A DNA stretch of 5,834 nt from Chloroflexota bacterium. Lineage in GTDB: Bacteria; Chloroflexota; Ktedonobacteria; Ktedonobacterales; Ktedonobacteraceae. Below, in pieces: positions 1 to 4,610 of the stretch. Location of the stretch: positions 1 to 5,834 of the forward strand of contig JAJZEJ010000348.1 in NCBI GenBank assembly GCA_021828635.1. The letters are read 5' to 3'. Within the stretch, counting starts at the first letter, position 1; every line of letters starts with the position of its first letter. The position numbers were made by a program, and so were the translations under genes. The notes beneath the pieces are model-generated. The model ran no database searches, had not been told where the DNA came from, and saw only the letters and a program-made list of their open reading frames with translations.

Positions 1-1
1 C

Positions 2-289
2 TCAAAACGTCAAAATGCGGATATTTCAAATGCAGCTAATGCCTATACAAACTTTTATGTACCTGTTTTATTATTGCTATCGACACAAATAGATCGGGAC
101 ATCGCCTCACGCTATACTGAGGCACGCTGGCTTCTTTTAAATGGCACTACATCGGGAACCAGCATTAACAGCACTTACGTTTTTTGCCGAGAAATTCTTC
201 ACTATGATCTTGCCAAATTTTTTGCGAATCATTCTCAGCTTATCAGGAAGGAACTTGAAAATACGCTAACCGCGTTGCTCAAGGCTTAA
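2..289 (+). CDS. 3' end of an unidentified gene upstream of a DNA methyltransferase (possible restriction endonuclease C-terminus)
   Basis: The frame is open from the left edge of the window to a TAA stop, giving about 95 C-terminal residues; the true start lies outside. The TTG at 74 is a poor start because the frame is open upstream of it and no ribosome binding site precedes it. The visible part is mainly helical in character, with a hydrophobic stretch YVPVLLLLSTQI near the start and a basic/acidic helix (LIRKELENTLTALL) at the end. I recognise no catalytic motif. The stop is only 4 nt before the methyltransferase start, so the two genes are very probably co-transcribed and translationally coupled. 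In type II restriction-modification systems the partner of such a methylase is often the endonuclease, so that is the best guess, but it comes from position only. Confidence 0.55.
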   Translation, partial: SKRQNADISNAANAYTNFYVPVLLLLSTQIDRDIASRYTEARWLLLNGTTSGTSINSTYVFCREILHYDLAKFFANHSQLIRKELENTLTALLKA

Positions 290-293
290 AGTT

Positions 294-1532
294 ATGGTAG
301 TACAACAAGCGACTCACCGTTTAGATCATCTTAGCTTTAAAGGCAATCTCAAACATACTCGTTATGGTTGGTTGAGGCTTACACCTGCTTACTCCGTTCA
401 CCTGGTTTCCACGATGCTGGATGCCAGCGATAGCGATAATTTGACTGTACTTGACCCGTTTTGCGGAACAGGAACAACCGCTTTAGTATGTGCTGAACAA
501 GGGTTAGCATGCGATACAACAGACATCAATCCTTTTCTGCTATGGTTGGGACAAACAAAAACCAACTCATATACTGTACAAGAGATTGAAGATTTCAAAG
601 AAACGTCTCAGGCTGTTATGCATGCCATGTTGGATACAGATAATAAGCACTTGTGGATACCCCCTCTCTACCAGATCAATAAGTGGTGGGACGAAAGGAG
701 TCTTAACGCTCTAGCTCGTGCAATATATAAGATAAAGGAAAAATCGGGAACCCTTACAGAGAATACACTGAATCTGCTCAAAATTGCTTTTTGCCGTACT
801 ATGATAGAGCAATCAAATGCCAGTTTTGGACATCAGTCTATGTCATTTAAGCAAGAGAATCTTATGTTACCGCTTCTAGATGAATCTGAGAATACCATCG
901 CGGAGAAATGGCAGCAGGCTGTTCACCATATCATATTATCAGCCTCTTCGCCAATCAGTACATCTCCTCACTTTTACTTATGTGACGCACGTAAACTTAC
1001 CACAACACTGCAAAAAAACTATTATTCTTGTGTTTTTACTTCCCCTCCCTATCCAAATAGGATGAGCTATATACGCGAATTACGCCCTTATATGTACTGG
1101 CTAGGCTATCTTGATAATGCCAGACAAGCAGGAGAGCTTGATTGGCAAGCAATCGGTGGGACGTGGGGATGCGCAACCAGTAATTTAACAAAGTGGGAAC
1201 CGGATACCGATATAGAGATACCATTTAACGAGTTTAGCGTTATCTTGGAGAAAATAGCAGATCATAGTCCGATACTTTCCAGGTATGTCCATAAGTATTT
1301 TCACGACATGGTCAAACATGTCCACGAACTCTTCAAAGTCGTTAGACTTGGTGGTAATGTCTGCTATATTGTAGGGAACTCGAAGTTCTATAATGTTTTA
1401 TTACCTGTTGATACAATTTTTGCCGCGCTTTTTGAGGCAGCAGGTTTTACTGACATCACTATCAGCGTTATACGAAAACGCTCCTCAAAAAAGGAACTTT
1501 TTGAATACGCCATTTCAGCAAGAAAAATGTGA
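294..1532 (+). CDS. SAM-dependent DNA amino-methyltransferase (N4-cytosine or N6-adenine), probably type II modification enzyme
   Basis: A 412-residue protein expected to methylate an exocyclic amino group of C or A in a specific DNA site. Motif I (SAM binding) is DPFCGTGTT at about 54-62, preceded by a motif X-like helix (LRLTPAYSVHLV, 27-38). The motif II acidic residue is in TTDINP (75-80), a motif III-like DAR lies at 231-233, and the catalytic motif IV is TSPPYPNR at 249-256. A motif VIII-like strand, LGGNVCYIVGNSKF, lies at 352-365, and a basic RKRSSKK ends the fold at 394-400. The roughly 150 residues between motifs II and III may hold the target recognition region, which gives an alpha-like order (I, TRD, IV). 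SPPY is common in N4-cytosine enzymes but also occurs in N6-adenine ones, so the modified base is not decided. The ATG at 294 follows an AAGG at 281-284. The gene is clearly AT-richer than the CoA-transferase genes to the right, consistent with acquisition by transfer. Confidence 0.9.
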   Translation: MVVQQATHRLDHLSFKGNLKHTRYGWLRLTPAYSVHLVSTMLDASDSDNLTVLDPFCGTGTTALVCAEQGLACDTTDINPFLLWLGQTKTNSYTVQEIEDFKETSQAVMHAMLDTDNKHLWIPPLYQINKWWDERSLNALARAIYKIKEKSGTLTENTLNLLKIAFCRTMIEQSNASFGHQSMSFKQENLMLPLLDESENTIAEKWQQAVHHIILSASSPISTSPHFYLCDARKLTTTLQKNYYSCVFTSPPYPNRMSYIRELRPYMYWLGYLDNARQAGELDWQAIGGTWGCATSNLTKWEPDTDIEIPFNEFSVILEKIADHSPILSRYVHKYFHDMVKHVHELFKVVRLGGNVCYIVGNSKFYNVLLPVDTIFAALFEAAGFTDITISVIRKRSSKKELFEYAISARKM

Positions 1533-1581
1533 ACAGATGATTGTAGCGGATAACCAGGGAACTTTTTGACGTTCAGGAGCC

Positions 1582-1623
1582 AAAAAAATCGGCCTCCTCC
1601 AGCAATGTGAACTGGAGGGGGCC
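1582..1623 (-). terminator. Rho-independent terminator of the small-peptide operon
   Basis: A 12-bp GC-rich stem (arms 1591-1602 and 1612-1623, one mismatch, 9-nt loop) is followed on the minus strand by GA and a run of seven U (plus-strand A run at 1582-1588). It begins about 33 nt after the stop of the last peptide gene, as expected for the end of that operon. On the plus strand the same stem forms with a G-U pair, but no U-run follows directly, so it would be a weaker terminator for the methyltransferase gene. Confidence 0.8.
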
Positions 1624-1656
1624 GCTCTGATCTATCGCTTTTTTAGCTCAGTGTGC

Positions 1657-1914
1657 CTAGTTGATCTGCACCAGGGCGTTGGTACTGGCCGACGGACGAA
1701 TGGAGAGGTTCATATTCATGCCGATGTTCGCGCCAACCTGGTTGTTCAGTTGGGCAATCACGGGGCCGAGATTGAAACCAACCACGCCGGTGAAGGCTGC
1801 CCCACCACAGGTACTACAGCCTCCCAGACCTGCCGCGCCACCACCACCGAGAACGCTACTCAGGTCTTCGTCGCTCAGTGCCAGCATACTCACAACAGCA
1901 TCATCACGTGTCAT
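1657..1914 (-). CDS. Small double-glycine-leader peptide with GGCSTCGG motif (third gene of the peptide operon)
   Basis: An 85-residue product if the ATG at 1914 is used. The N-terminal part ends in a leader-like stretch LALSDEDLSSVLGG (residues 11-24), very close to the ELSDEEL..V.GG leaders cut after a double glycine by C39-type peptidase transporters. The remainder (from about 25) is Gly/Ala-rich, has Cys33 and Cys36 in GGCSTCGG, then a mixed hydrophobic/Asn region (NLGPVIAQLNNQVGANIG) and ends ALVQIN. No membrane protein or enzyme motif is present. It follows the middle gene by about 50 nt. The start is uncertain: an AGGAG lies only 1 nt before the ATG at 1914, and an in-frame GTG at 1956 (99 residues) has only a weak purine stretch upstream. 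With the 1914 start the two Cys fall at positions 33 and 36, exactly as in the first gene. The final ..IN is shared with its neighbours but the rest of the C-terminal block is not. It is probably a peptide precursor; its product is unknown. Confidence 0.7.
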   Translation of the reverse strand: MTRDDAVVSMLALSDEDLSSVLGGGGAAGLGGCSTCGGAAFTGVVGFNLGPVIAQLNNQVGANIGMNMNLSIRPSASTNALVQIN

Positions 1915-1963
1915 TCTCCTATAGCTCACTTTCTTGCAATACGCCTTTTCCTTCACATCTTCA

Positions 1964-2323
1964 TTAGTTAATCATCGTGAACGCGCTGTTGTTAGTGGCG
2001 TTGCTTCTACTGAGACTGGTGTTGTAGGAGAGGCTGTTGCTAACGGAATTGGTATTCGCACTGATATAGGGGCCACTGGTCCCTAGACCACCGATACTGC
2101 CGCAGCCACCTACACCAAAACCACCGAGGCCAGCGCCAAAACCACCTAGACCCACTCCGCCGAGACCGCCACCAAAGCCGCCAACACCGAGGCCAGCGCC
2201 ACCGAGGCCGCCTAAATCTGCTCCACCAAGACCATATCCACCTACCCCTAAACCACCCAGACCTTGTGTTCCACTTACAGTCGTCAATTCCTCGTCGGTG
2301 AGTTCAAAAGCATAATTCGTCAT
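1964..2323 (-). CDS. Gly-rich leader-bearing peptide with GLGG repeats (second gene of the peptide operon)
   Basis: A 119-residue product in three parts. The leader, AFELTDEELTTVSG (5-18), differs from that of the first gene by only a few residues. A low-complexity segment (18-81) made of GLGG, GVGG, GFG and GAGLG units is more than half glycine, with Leu, Val, Phe and Ala in between and one Cys (Cys74, in GGCGSIGG). The C-terminal tail (about 84-119), rich in Asn and Ser, starts GPYI and ends SAFTMIN. The ATG at 2323 is preceded by AAGGAG (2333-2338) at 9 nt spacing, so the start is secure. The 39-nt gap from the first gene leaves no room for a separate promoter. Gly-rich cores occur in some modified peptides (microcin B17 is one) and in structural proteins, so both a modified peptide and a surface or fibre-forming protein are possible. 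The repetitive DNA makes the length prone to slippage. Confidence 0.8.
   Translation of the reverse strand: MTNYAFELTDEELTTVSGTQGLGGLGVGGYGLGGADLGGLGGAGLGVGGFGGGLGGVGLGGFGAGLGGFGVGGCGSIGGLGTSGPYISANTNSVSNSLSYNTSLSRSNATNNSAFTMIN
2122..2201. repeat. 17-bp direct repeat inside the Gly-rich coding segment
   Basis: An identical 17-bp block (CACCGAGGCCAGCGCCA on the plus strand) occurs at 2122-2138 and 2185-2201, exactly 63 bp apart, which is 21 codons. Partial copies (CACCGAGGCCGCC and similar) lie between and beside them. This points to growth of the Gly-rich segment by in-frame duplication. Confidence 0.75.
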
Positions 2324-2362
2324 GGTTGTGATCTCCTTGTTTATGGATATACTTGCTTCCTG

Positions 2363-2662
2363 TTAGTTAATCATCGTAAACGCCGAACTCTTGGTCACGT
2401 TGCTGTTCTGGAGGCCCACATTGTAGGAATAGCTCGAATTCGTCGAATTGGTTGTCGCATTAATGTAAGGACCACTCGGAGTAGAAGCCGCGCAACTTGT
2501 CTGAGGAATGCTAATCGCCACCGGAATAGCTACAGTCGGAACACTCGCCGCCCCACAAACACTACATCCACCAATCCCAAGTCCACCTAATCCACCTGTA
2601 CCACTTACCGCTGTTAGTTCATCATCAGTGAGTTCAAAAGCATGGTTATAGACATTAGCCAT
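2363..2662 (-). CDS. Small leader-bearing peptide with GGCSVCGA motif (first gene of the peptide operon)
   Basis: A 99-residue product. The leader AFELTDDELTAVSG (8-21) is followed by a short Gly-rich stretch TGGLGGLGIGG, Cys33 and Cys36 (GGCSVCG), a Val/Ile/Pro-rich stretch (VPTVAIPVAISIP, 41-53), a third Cys at 57, then a tail (about 63-99) that begins SGPYINATTNS and ends SAFTMIN. The tail aligns with that of the second gene over its whole length, while the middle does not. The open frame runs on upstream to 2797, but the ATG at 2662 has AAGGAG (2673-2678) at 10 nt spacing, and the leader alignment starts there. At DNA level, 16 bp of the leader (2628-2643) and 15 bp at the 3' end (2363-2377) are identical to the second gene (2298-2313, 1964-1978), showing tandem duplication. 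It is first in the operon behind the promoter at 2757-2785. The likely role is as precursor of a secreted or modified peptide; the modification, if any, cannot be told here. Confidence 0.8.
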   Translation of the reverse strand: MANVYNHAFELTDDELTAVSGTGGLGGLGIGGCSVCGAASVPTVAIPVAISIPQTSCAASTPSGPYINATTNSTNSSYSYNVGLQNSNVTKSSAFTMIN

Positions 2663-2719
2663 TGTTGGAAAACTCCTTTTCCTGTTGGTGTTCTGTGTTG
2701 TTCGACTTTTAACGTCCCC

Positions 2720-2743
2720 GGAAATCTCACGTGCGAGGTTTCC
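2720..2743 (-). promoter_or_regulatory. Hairpin in the 5' leader of the peptide operon
   Basis: On the minus strand the arms GGAAACCTC and GAGATTTCC (one C-A mismatch) enclose a 6-nt loop, and the centre contains CACGTG. It would lie shortly after the predicted transcription start and about 58 nt before the first start codon. It could stabilise the RNA, regulate translation, or be a protein-binding palindrome. No U-run follows, so it is not a terminator. Confidence 0.4.
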
Positions 2744-2756
2744 GCTTACGTCACTG

Positions 2757-2785
2757 AATGTACCCGATACTGCAATAGAAGTCAA
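2757..2785 (-). promoter_or_regulatory. Predicted sigma-70-type promoter of the peptide operon
   Basis: On the minus strand, TTGACT (2780-2785) and TACATT (2757-2762) are separated by 17 nt. This is five of six matches at -35, four of six at -10 and ideal spacing. Transcription would start near 2750 and give a leader of about 88 nt before the first peptide gene. A second TTGACC overlaps just upstream (2785-2790). Confidence 0.5.
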
Positions 2786-2893
2786 GGTCAACATCATTCA
2801 TTTATCAAATTTTCTTCTTACAATCTAGCATAAAATGTATTTTCAATTTCTTTCTGGTAGTAGAGAGATGCACTTTTTCCATACGCATTTTTT

Positions 2894-2926
2894 TCGATAG
2901 AGTGATCGTTTGTCGATAGGTGTGAT
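2894..2926. repeat. Imperfect direct repeat, possible operator
   Basis: TCGATAG occurs at 2894-2900 and 2913-2919, each followed by GTGAT (2902-2906 and 2922-2926), about 19-20 bp apart, close to two helical turns. It sits between the two divergent promoters but is far from both. Weak evidence. Confidence 0.3.
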
Positions 2927-2927
2927 A

Positions 2928-2946
2928 CGTGCCTGTAAGCGGCACG
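2928..2946. repeat. Short perfect inverted repeat
   Basis: CGTGCC (2928-2933) and GGCACG (2941-2946) enclose a 7-nt loop, with no T-run on either side. It directly follows the imperfect direct repeat and may be part of a regulatory site. It could also be chance. Confidence 0.3.
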
Positions 2947-3102
2947 AGAAGAAGCATGGAGAATGTACTTTACAACTCTAACGCAGACAACGCCTCTTGC
3001 TGCACTCTCTATGCTTGTAAAAGCCACAAACTGCGCCCTATACTAGATAATGATTGCATATTTGAGGGAAGCCATTACACAATAATATGAGGAAAACTCT
3101 GC

Positions 3103-3130
3103 TTGACAAATGTCGATTTTGTGCTATGCT
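3103..3130 (+). promoter_or_regulatory. Predicted sigma-70 promoter of the HicB/HicA-like pair
   Basis: TTGACA (3103-3108) is a perfect -35; TATGCT (3125-3130) is the -10, with 16 nt between. Transcription would start near 3137. This places the in-frame ATG at 3087 upstream of the transcript and supports the downstream start at 3192. Confidence 0.65.
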
Positions 3131-3191
3131 TGATGTAGCAATGGCGTCATCTATATTCTTTGAGATAGGGACAAAGGGGGATAGTGGTTAT

Positions 3192-3482
3192 ATGTCGATT
3201 ACTTCGCAACCAACTTTTATCACGATTGGTGGCTCATTACCAGATGGCAGAGAACTCACGCATTCAATCGTTATCCGTGTCGAGCATGATGATGGTGAGA
3301 TTCTCGTTAGCGAAACAAAATATGCTTTACACGCCTCTGCATCGACTCTGCCTGCTGCGATCACTGAATTTAAGCGTGTTCTTGCAGAAGAACTAGACTT
3401 GCTTTCAGCCGATGAAGAGCAGCTAGGCCCACGATTACAAGCTCAACTACACTATCTGCGAACACTTATCAAGGTAGCATAA
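3192..3482 (+). CDS. Small HicB-like protein, possible antitoxin
   Basis: 96 residues from the ATG at 3192. The start is chosen because AAGGGGG (3174-3180) lies at good spacing and a strong promoter lies just upstream; in-frame ATGs at 3087 and 3141 lack such support. The N-terminal half reads as beta strands (FITIGGSLPDG, HSIVIRVEHDDGEILVSE, YALHASASTL). It is followed by a helix with AAITEFKRVLAEEL and a C-terminal helix rich in Leu/Gln (LGPRLQAQLHYLRTLI). A strand with a D-D-G-E turn, a short strand and then a 'T/S-L..A' helix is the layout of HicB-type partial RNase H antitoxins, which bind HicA toxins. No DNA-binding domain is visible. Its stop is 5 nt before the next gene, so the two are coupled. 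The HicB reading is an inference from pattern; it could be an unrelated small protein. Confidence 0.6.
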   Translation: MSITSQPTFITIGGSLPDGRELTHSIVIRVEHDDGEILVSETKYALHASASTLPAAITEFKRVLAEELDLLSADEEQLGPRLQAQLHYLRTLIKVA

Positions 3483-3487
3483 GCCAC

Positions 3488-3769
3488 ATGGCAACGTTGA
3501 ATTCTGATAAAGTGGACAGGGCATTAAAAGGCAAGATGAAAGCAGAACGCCGCGACAGTGTAGATTGGCGATATGTTATTTACAACGAGCAAGGAAGACA
3601 AGTTTCTGTAACACGCATCTCTAAAGGTGCTAAACATACGCTCAGCGCCAGTCGCATTAGCCTGATGGCCCGGCAACTTGGTTTTGAAACAACACAGCAG
3701 TTTATTGACATGGTAGCTTGCATACTTAGCCGGGAAGAAGCTCTGAGAATCATTGAGGGCAAGCAATAA
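3488..3769 (+). CDS. Small HicA-like protein, possible mRNA-interferase-type toxin
   Basis: 93 residues. A basic N-terminus (DKVDRALKGKMKAERRD) is followed by two strands (WRYVIYNEQGRQVSVTRIS), then KGAKHTLSASRISLMARQLGF (46-66), QQFIDMV and LSREEAL. The strand-strand-helix-helix order, with a basic/His loop before a helix 'S.ISLMARQLGF' and then 'QFID', resembles the C-terminal half of HicA-like dsRBD-fold proteins. In classical HicA the catalytic His lies in a GSHH-type segment, which is absent here; His50 is the only His. It would act in the cytoplasm on RNA if it is a true HicA. It follows the partner gene by 5 nt with only a weak AAGG 13 nt before its ATG, which suggests translational coupling. 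The stop codon lies inside the terminator stem. The order (antitoxin-like first) is the reverse of the commonest hicAB order but does occur. Confidence 0.65.
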   Translation: MATLNSDKVDRALKGKMKAERRDSVDWRYVIYNEQGRQVSVTRISKGAKHTLSASRISLMARQLGFETTQQFIDMVACILSREEALRIIEGKQ

Positions 3770-3793
3770 GCGTTTTGCTTATTGCTTGTTTTT
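3760..3793 (+). terminator. Rho-independent terminator overlapping the end of the HicA-like gene
   Basis: A perfect 12-bp stem (arms 3760-3771 and 3777-3788) with a 5-nt GTTTT loop is followed by TTTTT (3789-3793). The TAA stop of the HicA-like gene (3767-3769) lies in the left arm. It separates this unit from the convergent CoA-transferase operon, whose last stop is at 3802. On the minus strand the same stem lacks a U-run. Confidence 0.85.
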
Positions 3794-3801
3794 CTACATA
3801 C

Positions 3802-4599
3802 CTACTTCGTCCACACGCCATCGGGATCGCATTCACGAATCAGGCGCAGTTCTTCTGCACTGGGCGGAACGGTTTCGGCGCAGTTAGGAGCTAGACGGAG
3901 CGGCCAGCCGGTCTGCTCCTGCACCTCCTCGATGCTACTACCGGGGTGGTAGGATTGCAGCAGTGCCTCACCGCTTTCAGACTCGAAGGTGAAGACAGCT
4001 AGCGTGGTGATGAGCGCGGCTGGACCACCACGCGGCAAGCCTACACGCCTGCGCCACGCTTGACCGGCTGAACCATGCTCATCGGGATAACCGTAGCCGG
4101 GGCTGGTGATGTAATCCACCTTTTCACGAAAACGATGTTTCTCATGTGGCATAATGATCGCCAACCGTTGTGACAGCGAGGCGATATCCGCACCGCCGCC
4201 ACTGCCAGGAAGACGCACTTTGGGAGGTTGCCCATTCACCCAGTTGCCAATCATTGATGTATTCAGGTTGCCAAAGCGGTCGATCTCCGCTCCACCAATA
4301 AAGCCCAGATGAATTTCGCCGCTTGCCATCAAACCCATCAGATTGACGGTGCGTGTCGTCCATAGTGCGTCGGTGATATTGGGCGCGTCACCCATTGTGT
4401 AGAGCAGTTCTTTGGAGGGTGCGTCACGTACAATACCTGTCTCGAAAAGGCCGATACTATTGGGTGCGTGGGTGCGTTTTGCCAGCGCGAAGGCGATAAT
4501 GGGCAGGCGCATCCCCACAAAGACATTTTCGCCATCCTGAATCTGCCGTGCCGCGCAGACCACCATCAGTTCGCGTGGCGTGTAATCTATACGCTGCAT
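3802..4599 (-). CDS. CoA-transferase family I, subunit B (GctB-like)
   Basis: 265 residues. This is the beta subunit of a two-subunit CoA-transferase that moves CoA between an acyl-CoA donor and a carboxylic acid through an enzyme-glutamyl-CoA intermediate. The likely catalytic Glu is Glu53 in LFETG, at the place of Glu54 in the beta subunit of glutaconate CoA-transferase. Other family motifs are GGAEIDRFGNLN (102-113) and the Gly-rich PGSGGGAD (131-138). The substrate cannot be told. Start: AAAGGAG (4606-4612) abuts an ATG at 4605, so the in-frame ATG two codons later (4599), at 6 nt spacing, is preferred. The stop of the A subunit is 11 nt upstream, inside this ribosome binding site, so the subunits are coupled. 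Presence of the Glu argues for a real transferase rather than an IpdB-like ring-opening hydrolase, which lacks it. Confidence 0.9.
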   Translation of the reverse strand: MQRIDYTPRELMVVCAARQIQDGENVFVGMRLPIIAFALAKRTHAPNSIGLFETGIVRDAPSKELLYTMGDAPNITDALWTTRTVNLMGLMASGEIHLGFIGGAEIDRFGNLNTSMIGNWVNGQPPKVRLPGSGGGADIASLSQRLAIIMPHEKHRFREKVDYITSPGYGYPDEHGSAGQAWRRRVGLPRGGPAALITTLAVFTFESESGEALLQSYHPGSSIEEVQEQTGWPLRLAPNCAETVPPSAEELRLIRECDPDGVWTK

Positions 4600-4610
4600 A
4601 CTCATCTCCT

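Larger units (their letters stand above)
2663..3191. other. Divergent intergenic region with two promoters and no convincing gene
   Basis: About 530 bp between the first peptide gene and the HicB-like gene. It holds a minus-strand promoter and leader hairpin for the peptide operon, a plus-strand promoter for the toxin-antitoxin-like pair, and small direct and inverted repeats at 2894-2946. A 69-codon minus-strand open frame (2818-3027) has no recognisable motif and no good ribosome binding site, and I do not call it. The middle (about 2790-3090) is AT-rich and otherwise unexplained. Confidence 0.6.

Noticed and set aside
1651..1971. Plus-strand open frames of 106 and 87 codons opposite the third peptide gene
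   Set aside because: They are antisense shadows created by GC-rich Gly/Ala codons; no ribosome binding site or motif, while the minus-strand frame has a leader motif and terminator.
2069..2272. CRISPR array or intergenic tandem repeat
   Set aside because: The repetition is coding (Gly codons) within a frame with a good start; units are irregular, without spacers.
2264..2590. Plus-strand 108-codon open frame
   Set aside because: It crosses the gap between two well-supported minus-strand genes and has an Arg/Thr-rich composition typical of a shadow frame.
1657..2662. Lanthipeptide precursors
   Set aside because: The leaders fit loosely, but the cores have only one to three Cys and no lanthionine synthetase gene is in the window.
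2663..2797. N-terminal extension of the first peptide gene to 2797
   Set aside because: It would overlap the predicted promoter and leader; the ATG at 2662 has a strong ribosome binding site and aligns with the second gene's leader.
2818..3027. Minus-strand 69-codon open frame in the intergenic region
   Set aside because: No recognisable domain, no good ribosome binding site and no partner gene; it may be chance.
3087..3191. Upstream extension of the HicB-like gene to the ATG at 3087
   Set aside because: The near-consensus promoter lies inside this extension, so it would not be transcribed from it; the ATG at 3192 has a good ribosome binding site.
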